Assembly (NCBI GenBank): GCA_016432265.1
Contig: CP066681.1
Location: 248,001 to 312,000, forward strand
Origin: Micavibrio aeruginosavorus
GTDB taxonomy: Bacteria > Pseudomonadota > Alphaproteobacteria > Micavibrionales > Micavibrionaceae
DNA: 64,000 bases
Direction of reading: 5' to 3'
Shown here: one piece after another, positions 9,778 through 17,508 of the stretch
Layout of the letters: each line of letters begins with the position of its first letter
Numbering within the stretch: the first letter of the stretch is position 1
The notes under the pieces: model-generated
What the model saw: only the letters and a program-made list of their open reading frames with translations
What the model was told of the DNA's origin: nothing
Database searches by the model: none
Position numbers and translations under genes: made by a program

Positions 9778-9826
9778 CTAAACTGTACAGAAATCTTATA
9801 TAACAGTGATTTTCTGTACAGTTTAG
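9778..9826. repeat. Inverted repeat at the patatin break point
   Basis: The left arm CTAAACTGTACAGAAATC (9778-9795) pairs with the right arm 9808-9826, whose complement differs only by one extra A, across a 12-base AT-rich spacer. The left arm supplies the stop codon that ends the patatin frame. It could be the remnant of a small inverted-repeat element, or a palindromic operator for the genes that follow at 9887. Confidence 0.8.
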
Positions 9827-9886
9827 TAGAGAGACTTATCTTTAAAATCCAAATACTTTCCTTCTGTAATGATGCTTGAGGAGAGT

Positions 9887-10063
9887 ATGGCGGGATCTGA
9901 CACTGATATTTCTAGTAAAGATATAATCGAGGGTGCTTTGCGCTCTCTGATTAAGATGGTTATGAATCAGCACTGCGAAGGTAAGTTCAGTCCTTTACTA
10001 CAAAAACCATCTCCCCTGCATCCTATAATAGTAACTAAGGATAAAGGAAATGAGAATGACTGA
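9887..10063 (+). CDS. Small unrecognised protein in the element
   Basis: 58 residues from the ATG at 9887, preceded by GAGGAG; upstream ATGs at 9869 and 9872 lack a ribosome-binding sequence. The N-terminal half is helical (KDIIEGALRSLIKMVMNQ), the rest Pro/Lys-rich and probably disordered. The end overlaps the next gene by 8 bases, so the two are likely co-translated. It is AT-rich like the rest of the element. Small regulators and DNA-binding accessory proteins occur at this position in integrative elements, but no such motif is visible. Confidence 0.45.
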   Translation: MAGSDTDISSKDIIEGALRSLIKMVMNQHCEGKFSPLLQKPSPLHPIIVTKDKGNEND

Positions 10064-10487
10064 GGTCAACATAAGTTCAGAAAACCAAGCAGTGGGTGAT
10101 CAAGCAGATGTCCCTCCGCGTGGAGAGAATGTCTTAATCTGCTACATTATGTGTTCTTCTGAACAGTTTAAGGATTTTTCATTGTGTGAGAAGCCGTCCC
10201 ATATTCATCGTATGGCAAATCAAGTTGGCTTAGCCCCGCATTCTTTCGTACCTGTTACTTACGGTGCGCGCCATTGGAGAGCCGTTCATGATGGCTATAA
10301 AATAATAGATGCTGCCTTAAGCTATAAAAGTTGTTCAAATCAAAAGGTCACTTTCTATTTCTACATAGAGGATTTGGCTGGCTTCAAAAGGCACGTTGAG
10401 GGCAGTGCCATAAGCTGTTTAAACCGCTTGGGATTCTTAAGGGATTTAAGCGAGTTACACTCGGAATGTCAGAGGGAAATTTATTAA
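10056..10487 (+). CDS. Unrecognised protein in the element
   Basis: 143 residues; the ATG at 10056 has AAGGA seven bases upstream, while the ATG at 10050 sits too close to it. No signal peptide or membrane helix. The central part (CYIMCSSEQFKDFSLC and VPVTYGARHWRAVHDGYKI) looks like a compact alpha/beta fold with several cysteines. No known domain was recognised. It follows a small gene with overlap and is followed by a factor-independent terminator, so the pair forms a short operon. Confidence 0.55.
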   Translation: MTEVNISSENQAVGDQADVPPRGENVLICYIMCSSEQFKDFSLCEKPSHIHRMANQVGLAPHSFVPVTYGARHWRAVHDGYKIIDAALSYKSCSNQKVTFYFYIEDLAGFKRHVEGSAISCLNRLGFLRDLSELHSECQREIY

Positions 10488-10535
10488 ATTAAATCAGTGC
10501 GTTAAAAGAAATTCTTACGGTAATTACGGAAAATA

Positions 10536-10564
10536 AAGGGGATAATCACTTTGTCCCCTTTTTT
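10536..10564 (+). terminator. Rho-independent terminator
   Basis: AAGGGGA at 10536-10542 pairs with TCCCCTT at 10554-10560 across an 11-base loop and is followed by a run of six T. It ends the two-gene unit before the recombinase genes. Confidence 0.7.
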
Positions 10565-10583
10565 CTTACCGTGAGGAAATTCT

Positions 10584-10982
10584 ATGAAGGCACTGATTTA
10601 TACGCGTGTAATGCCCGACAACAAAAAGGTTGCGAGACCTGATCGACTGCAAGAGCAGGAGAAGCGTTGCCGGGACTTCTTACGCGATAACCGAATTACA
10701 CCTGTCCGTACATATTCAGATCAAGGGGTGATGCACCCGCAGCGATTTCTTCCTGGTATGAGATCACTGTTGCAGCACCTCGCCAGAAGTTCTGAGGAAA
10801 TGTTGGTGATCTGCGATCATCCGGGCAGGTTGGGATTAAAAAGCGATATTCAAAAAGCTGTGACGGCTCAGATCGAAGATCTGGGAGGGCGCATTATTAC
10901 CGTGATGGGAACGGCAGAACAATATCGCGCAAGCTATAGCACTGTTGAAAATATATTGGTGAGATTGGAGAAAACCAAATGA
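10584..10982 (+). CDS. Resolvase-domain protein lacking the catalytic serine
   Basis: 132 residues made only of a serine-recombinase N-terminal domain. The start MKALIYTRVMPDNK aligns with the family signature YxRVSS, but the catalytic serine is methionine. Of the conserved arginine pair in DRLGR only the second is kept (DHPGR). It therefore should not cut DNA. It precedes a complete large serine recombinase and overlaps it by 4 bases (ATGA), so the two are translationally coupled. It may act as a dimerisation or directionality partner of the active recombinase, or be a decayed copy; its intact frame and good coupling favour function. This role is inferred. Confidence 0.7.
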   Translation: MKALIYTRVMPDNKKVARPDRLQEQEKRCRDFLRDNRITPVRTYSDQGVMHPQRFLPGMRSLLQHLARSSEEMLVICDHPGRLGLKSDIQKAVTAQIEDLGGRIITVMGTAEQYRASYSTVENILVRLEKTK

Positions 10983-12553
10983 CTATTCGTAACACTCAAG
11001 ATGCCGTTCTGTATGCGCGTGTATCCTCGATTAAACAGGTTGAGCAAGGAAATGGCTTAGATAGTCAAATTCATCGCTGCCGGAAATATGCTGATAATAA
11101 TGGATACAGAGTCCTGAAAGAATTCAGGGATGAAGGCATAACTGGCAGTCGTGCTGACCGTAAAGAAATCATGGCTGTCGTGAATTTCATAGAAGCGCAT
11201 GAAGCCCCCGTGACTGTCATTATGGATGATGTCACGAGATTAGGCAGGGATATGGTTGTTTACTTCACGCTTAAGGAAGAAATTGAGGCACTGGGCGGAA
11301 AAGTTGTATTCCTTACACAGAAGTTTGATAAATCACCAAGTGGCAAATTTGTTGAGAATATTATGGTAGCCTGCGGTGAGTTTGAGCGCCTGAATAATAA
11401 AGAACGTGTGATCGGGCGTATGGCAGCAAGGGTTGAAAGTGGCCTGTGGCCTTACGGCTTGTTTCAAGCCTATAAGCCAACGCAAACTCCCGGTATAAGA
11501 GAGCCATACGAACCAGCGGCAAGCGTCATTCGTCAGGCGTTAGAGGGTTATGCGTATGGAAGCCTCACAAGTTATGAGGACGTGGCTCGTTTTATTAACA
11601 GTCACAAACTCCTGAACTATAAGGGAAGGCCGATTATCTATAACGGCGATAAAGCAAAAGACTTACTGGATAGTGCTTGGTATCAGGCAGGGTTTGTTCA
11701 GCTTCCTAAAAGAAACGTTCCGCGCCGTCTTGGCCTGCATAAACCAATAATCTCAGGTAGTGTCCTTGAGCTTATAGAACTGCGTATGTCCGGTAAGGCC
11801 GTGCCTAAGTACCGCAAGAACATGAATCAAAACTTCCCTCTAAAAGGACATGTTTTATGCGATTCATGCAATAAGCCAATGACGGCATCATTCTGTGGTC
11901 ATGGTGACAAGTACGGATATTACTACTGCCGGACGGGTGGTTGCGAACTAAACAGCAAGCATGTTGCCCATCATGTTGTGCATGACCAATTCCTGAGCCT
12001 CTTACAGTCAGCAACACCTAAGCAAGAGCTGGTTGATTTGGCACGAACCATTCTTAAAGATGTCTGGAATCAGCAGTGGGAAGCGTTTCAGCATGATCGA
12101 CATGAATGGGGAATGGAGGCCAGTAAGCTCGATGAGGAAATACGTTCCTGCGTTGATGAGTTAAGGAAGACAAATATCCCTGCTATCCGAGAGGCGATCA
12201 CTGAGAGGATTCAAGAGTTCTCTGAGAGAAGGGAAGTTTTGCGTAAAAAGATCCATGACTTTAAAGAGCTCCGCAATGACTTCGGAGACGTATTGGATCG
12301 GGTGGTAGGGGTCATTGAGCAGCCACATACGTTCTGGACTGAGGGAGATCTGTCAGCGAAGCAAATGATACAAAGGCTGGTTTTTCCAAAACCGCTGATT
12401 TTCGATCAAAAGGCCAAAAAATTTCGAAAACCGGAGAAGGCGCTTGTTTACAGGCTTTTTGAGAAACTAAACCCTAAAAAACAGGGTTTGGTGGACTCGA
12501 ACGGGATCGAACCGTCGACCTTCGCAATGCCATTGCGACGCTCTCCCAGCTGA
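10979..12553 (+). CDS. Large serine recombinase (site-specific integrase of the element)
   Basis: 524 residues. Residues about 6-150 form the resolvase catalytic domain with YARVSS (nucleophile Ser) and TRLGRD. Then follow the recombinase DNA-binding domain, a zinc beta-ribbon (CDSCNKP with later paired cysteines) and a C-terminal coiled coil, the standard order in phage and ICE integrases of this class. The enzyme joins attP and attB through a covalent phosphoserine intermediate. The last 20 or so codons run into tRNA-Ala on the other strand, and the stop TGA (12551-12553) lies inside the tRNA D-arm, so the present C terminus is host-derived. It is coupled to the catalytically dead resolvase-like gene upstream. 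Confidence 0.9.
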   Translation: MTIRNTQDAVLYARVSSIKQVEQGNGLDSQIHRCRKYADNNGYRVLKEFRDEGITGSRADRKEIMAVVNFIEAHEAPVTVIMDDVTRLGRDMVVYFTLKEEIEALGGKVVFLTQKFDKSPSGKFVENIMVACGEFERLNNKERVIGRMAARVESGLWPYGLFQAYKPTQTPGIREPYEPAASVIRQALEGYAYGSLTSYEDVARFINSHKLLNYKGRPIIYNGDKAKDLLDSAWYQAGFVQLPKRNVPRRLGLHKPIISGSVLELIELRMSGKAVPKYRKNMNQNFPLKGHVLCDSCNKPMTASFCGHGDKYGYYYCRTGGCELNSKHVAHHVVHDQFLSLLQSATPKQELVDLARTILKDVWNQQWEAFQHDRHEWGMEASKLDEEIRSCVDELRKTNIPAIREAITERIQEFSERREVLRKKIHDFKELRNDFGDVLDRVVGVIEQPHTFWTEGDLSAKQMIQRLVFPKPLIFDQKAKKFRKPEKALVYRLFEKLNPKKQGLVDSNGIEPSTFAMPLRRSPS

Positions 12554-12564
12554 GCTACGAGCCC
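12489..12564 (-). tRNA. tRNA-Ala (anticodon GGC)
   Basis: 76 nt read on the minus strand. The acceptor GGGCTCG pairs with CGAGTCC (one G-T), the D-stem is GCTC/GAGC, the anticodon stem TCGCA/TGCGA closes loop ATGGCAT with anticodon GGC, and the T-arm contains TTCGATC. CCA is encoded. It decodes GCC. Its 3' end is the insertion site of the neighbouring element and was restored on integration, so the tRNA looks intact. Confidence 0.97.
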
Positions 12565-12582
12565 TTGTTTCAAGGTAGGGCG

Positions 12583-12611
12583 AAAGTAGTCGAGCCTGTG
12601 CCTGATTTCAA
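12583..12611 (-). promoter_or_regulatory. Likely sigma-70 promoter of tRNA-Ala
   Basis: On the minus strand TTGAAA (12611-12606) is followed after exactly 17 bases by TACTTT (12588-12583), about 18 bases before the mature 5' end of the tRNA. Confidence 0.5.
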
Positions 12612-12646
12612 GAGAAAAAACGGCCTTTGTTCTTGAATTGGGCGGG

Positions 12647-13810
12647 TCAACCTTCCCGCCTCTGTGGCATAGAGGGCGGATTCTCGGGGTTTTTTAAGGT
12701 AGCAGGGGCCCAGGCCAGGCGCTTGCGGTAGAGTGTTGACGGGGCCACTCCCAAATGGGCGGCAGCCTGCGGGATATTTCCTGCCATGCGGCTTACGGTG
12801 TTTTCAATGACATAGCGTTCGATATCGGCAAGCTTCATCTCGATGAAAGGCTCAGCCAGCGGCGTGCCTTCTGAGGTTTTCATGGCTTCGTTCTCGTGCT
12901 GAGGCGGCGGTGTCAGAACCGGCATCAAGGGCGTTTCCAAGCTGCCGCGGGCAGACTGAAAATCCTGAGGACGGTGCAGCAACGCTCTTGGCAGCAGAGC
13001 GGCGGTTACAAGGTCGCTATCGTGCATGACGCAGATATAACGGATGACATTTTGCAATTGACGGATATTGCCGGGCCATGAGTAGTTGCGGAAAAAGGCC
13101 CTGACATCGGCAGAAAAGTCGTGGAATGATCTTCCTTCCTCGCGGTTATAGCGCTTAAGCAGGGCGTAAGCGATATCGAGGACATCGTCGCCGCGTTCGC
13201 GCAGGGCCGGCATTTCTATGGGAATCACATGCAGGCGGAAAAAAAGATCCTCACGCAGGTGTTCGCGCCCGACTTCTGTTAAAGGGTTGCGGCTTGTGGC
13301 GCAGACAATTCTGATGCTGGCTGTCTCGGTTTCGTTGCTGCCAATTTTGCTGAAGGAGCGGTATTGGAGGAAATGGAGCAACCGGCCTTGTGTTTCCGGA
13401 TTCATATCGGTGATATCGTCGAGAAAGAGCGTTCCGCCATCCGCCATCCTGATGGCTCCCGTATGGGCGTTGAGGGCGCCGGGGAAAGCCCCTTGAACAT
13501 GCCCGAAGAGTTCCGATTCAAGGTGATCGCGGTCGATCATAGCGCAATTCACAGTGATGAAGGGCATGTTCTGGCGGGGGCTGTAACGGTGAATGGCTTC
13601 GGCGCAAATATCCTTCCCCGTCCCTGTTTCGCCGGTAATGAAGACAGGCGCCTGGCTGCGGGCGGCGTGGGCAATTTGCTCATATAGAACCTGCATGCGT
13701 GCCGATGTGCCGATGAATTTGCCGCGCCGCGCCTTGTTTTCCAGGGACGTTGTCTCACGGCGTTGCTCCATGATAAGTGTATCACGCGGCGCTTCTTGCA
13801 CGTTTTGCAT
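12647..13810 (-). CDS. Sigma-54-type AAA+ transcription activator with altered signature motifs
   Basis: 387 residues from the ATG at 13810 (an upstream in-frame ATG at 13900 would read through a weakly conserved leader). It contains the AAA+ domain of bacterial enhancer-binding proteins: Walker A GETGTGKD, arginine-finger region REDLFFRLHVIPI, and a C-terminal Fis-type helix-turn-helix (NIPQAAAHLGVAPSTLYRK). There is no receiver, GAF or PAS sensor. Two key motifs differ from the family: the sigma-54 contact loop GAFTGA reads GAFPGA, and Walker B, usually LFLDE, reads LFLDD. Such proteins remodel RNA polymerase-sigma-54 complexes with ATP; the changes may weaken that. The target genes are unknown; flagellar genes about 10 kb away are one possibility. 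Confidence 0.85.
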   Translation of the reverse strand: MQNVQEAPRDTLIMEQRRETTSLENKARRGKFIGTSARMQVLYEQIAHAARSQAPVFITGETGTGKDICAEAIHRYSPRQNMPFITVNCAMIDRDHLESELFGHVQGAFPGALNAHTGAIRMADGGTLFLDDITDMNPETQGRLLHFLQYRSFSKIGSNETETASIRIVCATSRNPLTEVGREHLREDLFFRLHVIPIEMPALRERGDDVLDIAYALLKRYNREEGRSFHDFSADVRAFFRNYSWPGNIRQLQNVIRYICVMHDSDLVTAALLPRALLHRPQDFQSARGSLETPLMPVLTPPPQHENEAMKTSEGTPLAEPFIEMKLADIERYVIENTVSRMAGNIPQAAAHLGVAPSTLYRKRLAWAPATLKNPENPPSMPQRREG

Positions 13811-13899
13811 CCTAACTCTCACTTTCCTGAACGGGAGGATCTTATATAATTCTGCGCCCTTTTGTTCAGAAAAGAAAATTTGATTATCACCGCATGTCA

Positions 13900-13924
13900 A
13901 AAGGCCCGCGCAGGGCGGGCCTTT
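13900..13924 (-). terminator. Rho-independent terminator after the Bax inhibitor-1 gene
   Basis: A perfect 10-base stem, AAAGGCCCGC (13900-13909) with GCGGGCCTTT (13915-13924), and a 5-base loop, about 30 bases past the stop of the minus-strand gene at 13955. On that strand the stem ends in TTTT. Confidence 0.85.
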
Positions 13925-13954
13925 ATTAAGTTTCGCTAAATTACGTTAAGCTTC

Positions 13955-14665
13955 TTAGCGATTGTTTCCAAGAAGATGCAGAATGTGCATGAATATCGCG
14001 ATGAAGCTGATATACAGGTTCAAAGCGGCGGCCCACGCCATACGGCTGTTGGCTTCGACGCCATGCGCGGCACTGTACATTTCTTTCATGGTCTGTGTCT
14101 GCCATGCGGTAATACCGGCGAAGGCGATGATCGAAACCACAGAAATCACGTTCATCAACTGGCTGGAGCCGACAAACAAATTGATGATGCCAAGAATCAA
14201 AACCCCCCAAACCCCCATCACGGCGAACGTACCAAGGCCGTCGAGGTTCTTGCGGGTAGCGTAACCGAATATGCTCAGGCCCGCGAACATTGCCGAAGCG
14301 ATGAAGAAAGCGCGGGCGATATCGGTTTTGGCGTAAGCGATAAAGATCGTGGCCAAGCTGATCCCGTAGAGCACGCTGATCAGGAAAAACGATATCTTTA
14401 GTTTGCCCGAAGGCATTGTCATCGGGTTGAAGCCGAACCACATGACGGCCAGCGGGGCAAACATGACCACATAAGCCTGCGGGCCGTCCAGAAAGAGCGA
14501 GAGCAGTGCCGGAGTGTTGGCGACGAAATAAGAGGTGATAGCGGTGACCAGAACACCCAAGGTCATACGGTTATATACGTTTTGCATATGGCCGCGCAGT
14601 CCGGCATCTATAGATGCGGCGCGCGTGGCGGGAGCGGGTGTCGACGTGTAACGGTCAGGTTGCAT
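13955..14665 (-). CDS. Bax inhibitor-1/YccA family membrane protein
   Basis: 236 residues with seven hydrophobic segments after a short hydrophilic N terminus, typical for the BI-1/YccA family (about 230 residues). Recognisable stretches include LRGHMQNVYNRMTLG at the start of the membrane part and the GYATRKNLDGLG loop. Bacterial members are inner-membrane proteins; E. coli YccA interacts with and inhibits the quality-control protease FtsH. Here it sits beside an M48 protease and LemA on the same strand, a group often seen in membrane-protein quality control, though a shared role is inferred. It ends in a strong terminator. Confidence 0.92.
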   Translation of the reverse strand: MQPDRYTSTPAPATRAASIDAGLRGHMQNVYNRMTLGVLVTAITSYFVANTPALLSLFLDGPQAYVVMFAPLAVMWFGFNPMTMPSGKLKISFFLISVLYGISLATIFIAYAKTDIARAFFIASAMFAGLSIFGYATRKNLDGLGTFAVMGVWGVLILGIINLFVGSSQLMNVISVVSIIAFAGITAWQTQTMKEMYSAAHGVEANSRMAWAAALNLYISFIAIFMHILHLLGNNR

Positions 14666-14751
14666 TGCTTTTTCTCTCCTTGGTTCAAAAAGCGTATAGC
14701 ATCTATATATATAATTTTACCAGATTTCCAAGGGCGCGCTACAAAAACCGG

Positions 14752-15900
14752 CTATCCGGGCCGCCCCCGGTCTTGATCTTGCGTCCATGGATTCCTTTGC
14801 CGCCGCAGGGGCCGCTCGCGGGTCAGCCAAGGGTTTCCTTCCGTTCCCGGGCTGAAGCGGTCGCTATCGGCGGCGCGGCGGGTTTGCCCCAGATCGGGAA
14901 CCGGTGTGCCTGTGGTTTCGCTGATTATGCGAATGCGCGTATCAATCGGGGGATGAGTGGCAAACAATCCCAAAAACGGGTGTGAGTTTTCTATGCACAT
15001 CAGGGCGATATCGCCGGTGGCTTCAGGAATGCGGTCGCGCTGGGCGATCCGCAGCAAGGCGCGCATCATCGCTTCCGGGTTCTTGGTGAGCTGGATAGCG
15101 CCGGCATCGGCCATGAATTCACGTCGCCGCGAAAGGGCAAAGCGGGTAAACAAAGTCGCGACATAACCGACCCACAGAACCGCCATGACGCCCAGAATGA
15201 ACAACATGACGGGGACGCTGTTGTTCTGGTCGCGGCGTTGCCGGAAGCGGCGGCTCCCGGCCCACATGTTATAACGGAAACTGCTCCAGGCCATTTGCGC
15301 GGCAAACCCGAGCAGCCCCGTGAAAATAACGGAAACGATCAGCAGGCGTACGTCGCGGTTGCGGATATGGGTCAGCTCATGGCCTAGCACCGCTTCCACT
15401 TCGTCACGGGTCAGGGCTCCGAGCAGACCGCGTGTCACGGTGATGGTATAGCTGTCGCGGCTGACGCCGCAAGCAAAGGCATTGCGGGCGTGTGTTTCGA
15501 TGATTTCAAGCTTGGGCATCGGCATGCCGGCGGCGATGCATAAATTCTCCAGTAGATTATAAAGCTCGGGCTCTTCCTTGCGGGTTACGGGATGGGAATG
15601 TGAAAGAGACCGCACCATTCTTGTGTTAAAAAACCAGGCAATAACAAACCAGATGCCGACGATTGTGAATACCAGCGGCAGATACTCGAACGCCGCAGCG
15701 GTGGCAAAACGGGCGGGGCGGCTGAAATCGAAATTGCCGCCCTGCAGGGCTTCGGGCTGTGGCATGATGCCGGCACCCGCCAGAAAGCAGATCGCCCATA
15801 ACATCGCCGTCAGTAGCAGCGGATAGGAACACAACAGCAATATGGAACGTATATTATTGTTCCAGATATGGGTGTTAAGCCCTACGGTTTTCAGAGCCAC
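14752..15900 (-). CDS. M48 family membrane metalloprotease (HtpX-like)
   Basis: 382 residues. Two N-terminal membrane segments, then GHELTHIRNRD containing the zinc-binding HExxH, followed by two more hydrophobic stretches and the third zinc ligand region in SRRREFMADAGA. This is the architecture of M48B (HtpX) peptidases, which cleave misfolded membrane proteins at the cytoplasmic face. The C-terminal 60 residues are Arg/Pro-rich and not conserved in the family. The gene follows lemA with a 9-base gap, a pairing found in many bacteria, so the two are likely co-transcribed. Confidence 0.9.
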   Translation of the reverse strand: MALKTVGLNTHIWNNNIRSILLLCSYPLLLTAMLWAICFLAGAGIMPQPEALQGGNFDFSRPARFATAAAFEYLPLVFTIVGIWFVIAWFFNTRMVRSLSHSHPVTRKEEPELYNLLENLCIAAGMPMPKLEIIETHARNAFACGVSRDSYTITVTRGLLGALTRDEVEAVLGHELTHIRNRDVRLLIVSVIFTGLLGFAAQMAWSSFRYNMWAGSRRFRQRRDQNNSVPVMLFILGVMAVLWVGYVATLFTRFALSRRREFMADAGAIQLTKNPEAMMRALLRIAQRDRIPEATGDIALMCIENSHPFLGLFATHPPIDTRIRIISETTGTPVPDLGQTRRAADSDRFSPGTEGNPWLTRERPLRRQRNPWTQDQDRGRPG

Positions 15901-15909
15901 AGCGGTTTA

Positions 15910-16485
15910 TCAGTTGAATTTGACGGCGGGTGCCTTCTGGATCAACGCCGCCTCTTCGGCGCCGACCTCGAAGAAGGCTTCTTCCCGGAACCCGAACATC
16001 CCGGCGATCAGATTGGCCGGAAATTGTTGAACAGCGGTGTTATATTCGTTGGTGGCGCTGTTGAAGAAGCGACGTGCGGCGGCGATCTTGTTTTCAATAT
16101 CCGATAGCTCGGCCATCAGTTGCTGGAAATTCTGATCGGCTTTGAGCGCGGGGTAGTTCTCAGCTACGGCGAACAACCCCATCAGGGCGCTACCAAGCAG
16201 GCCTTCGGCTTGCAGACGCTCGGCTCCGGGCCCGCCGCTCCCTACCCGCCCGACACGGGCGCGGGCTTCGGTGACGTTCTCGAAAACGGTTTTCTCATGC
16301 CCGGCATACCCCTTTACGGTTTCCACGAGCTGCGGCACCAGATCGAAACGTTGCTTGAGTTGCACGTCTATGTCCGAAAAGGCATTCTTGCGCGTCTGCC
16401 GCAGAGCGATCAGACGGTTGTAGAGCATGATCACAAAGATCAGCGGGATCAGGATAACGGCAACGATGATCCAGGTATTGTCCAT
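15910..16485 (-). CDS. lemA: LemA family protein
   Basis: 191 residues from the ATG at 16485, which has AAGGAG nine bases upstream; a longer frame from 16551 lacks this. One N-terminal membrane helix (IIVAVILIPLIFVIML), then the LemA signature NRLIALRQTRKNAFSDIDVQ and RFDLVPQLVETVKGY, and a helical periplasmic or cytoplasmic bundle. LemA proteins are small single-pass membrane proteins of poorly known function; they are frequently encoded with M48 proteases, as here. Confidence 0.92.
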   Translation of the reverse strand: MDNTWIIVAVILIPLIFVIMLYNRLIALRQTRKNAFSDIDVQLKQRFDLVPQLVETVKGYAGHEKTVFENVTEARARVGRVGSGGPGAERLQAEGLLGSALMGLFAVAENYPALKADQNFQQLMAELSDIENKIAAARRFFNSATNEYNTAVQQFPANLIAGMFGFREEAFFEVGAEEAALIQKAPAVKFN

Positions 16486-16620
16486 GACGAAATCTCCTTG
16501 AGGAGGGATGAAAGCTGATCCGGATTCTAGCAGAAGTGATGATAAAGCCAATCAGGTGTTTGAATTCGCAAGGAAGCTGGCCTAGAATGGCGGCACCTGT
16601 TCGAAAGCGGAGATAACCTG

Positions 16621-17496
16621 ATGACGTCCTTTGCCCGCCTGTGCCTCAGCCTTCTTTTTTTTGTGATTATGTCCAATCAATCCATGGCCCAAACTGTGGC
16701 CGGTAAAGAGCCGCCGTTGCCAGCACCGCTGGAAACGATGGCTAAGGAAGGGGCGCAACTGCGTTATATGGGGCAGGCTGCCGGGCTTGATTCTTGGATA
16801 GCCATACAGAACGGGCAGGAACAATATTTTTATGTTACGCCCGATAGGGAATACGTGCTGCTGGGGTTGCTGTTTGACAAAACGGGTAAAATGATCACGC
16901 TGCAGCAAGTGAGCGCTTTGCAAAAGCAGGGCGACTCTGTGCTGGATATACTGCAGGCTGAAGCGAAGCCTGAAACTGAATCTGTGACCAAGAACCTGGC
17001 TGGCGAGAAAGAGATCGCCAACAAGATACTGAAATCTCCTGCCGAGCAGTTATTTACCGACGTTGAAAGCGCGAACTGGGTGCGTCTGGGGCAGGAAGCC
17101 GCCCCGGCTATTTATATGTTTATCGATCCGCAGTGCCCTTATTGCCACGAATTTATGAAAACGCTGCGCCCGGATATCGAGGGGGGCAAGATACAGATTC
17201 GTATGATTCCTGTGGGGTTTAAGGATGATACAAGGGCGCAAGCTGCTTTGTTGCTTGCCATTCCTTCGCCGCAAGAGCGCTGGTTCCGCCATCTGGACGG
17301 CGATGCGGAAGCCCTGCCGGTCACACCGGGGATCAACGAGCAGGGGGTAGAGCGGAATATGTCGATCATGCAGTCATGGAAGCTGAATGTTACGCCGCTT
17401 AGCCTATACCGCGCCAAGGACGGCACTGTGAAAATTGTGCAGGGTCGCGCCAAGGATGTGAAGGCCCTGATGTCTGATCTGCACCCTGTGAATTGA
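16621..17496 (+). CDS. Periplasmic DsbC/DsbG-like thiol-disulfide protein at the head of the type IVB cluster
   Basis: 291 residues; GGAGA precedes the ATG. A signal peptide (about 1-23, ending SMA-Q) is followed by a DsbC/G-type N-terminal domain and a linker helix, then a thioredoxin fold with the redox motif CPYC in FIDPQCPYCHEF and the cis-proline segment NVTPLSLY. DsbC/G proteins are periplasmic isomerases or chaperones kept reduced by DsbD. The gene starts a same-strand run that leads into dotD-dotC-dotB-icmT, so it probably folds or shields disulfide-containing components of that secretion system. The five cysteine-conserving paralogues at 27-34 kb would be plausible clients. That link is inference. 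Confidence 0.8.
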   Translation: MTSFARLCLSLLFFVIMSNQSMAQTVAGKEPPLPAPLETMAKEGAQLRYMGQAAGLDSWIAIQNGQEQYFYVTPDREYVLLGLLFDKTGKMITLQQVSALQKQGDSVLDILQAEAKPETESVTKNLAGEKEIANKILKSPAEQLFTDVESANWVRLGQEAAPAIYMFIDPQCPYCHEFMKTLRPDIEGGKIQIRMIPVGFKDDTRAQAALLLAIPSPQERWFRHLDGDAEALPVTPGINEQGVERNMSIMQSWKLNVTPLSLYRAKDGTVKIVQGRAKDVKALMSDLHPVN

Positions 17497-17508
17497 CGTA
17501 TTTAACAG

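Larger units (their letters stand above)
8104..12489. mobile_element. Integrative element at the 3' end of tRNA-Ala(GGC)
   Basis: AT-rich block ending exactly at the 3' end of a tRNA gene and carrying a large serine recombinase next to that tRNA, the usual arrangement after tRNA-targeted integration. The right boundary (about 12489) is firm. The left boundary is placed at the octamer TGGTGGAC (8104-8111), which matches the tRNA end but is short, so it could be off by some hundreds of bases. Cargo: unknown genes and a broken patatin-like phospholipase. There is no replication or transfer gene, so the element is a small genomic island, not a full ICE. Confidence 0.6.

Noticed and set aside
12469-12489. 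Inverted repeat AAACCCT/AGGGTTT taken as a terminator
   Set aside because: It overlaps the tRNA 3' end and the coding sequence of the recombinase, the stem is short and AT-rich. It may act weakly, but I could not support it as a terminator.
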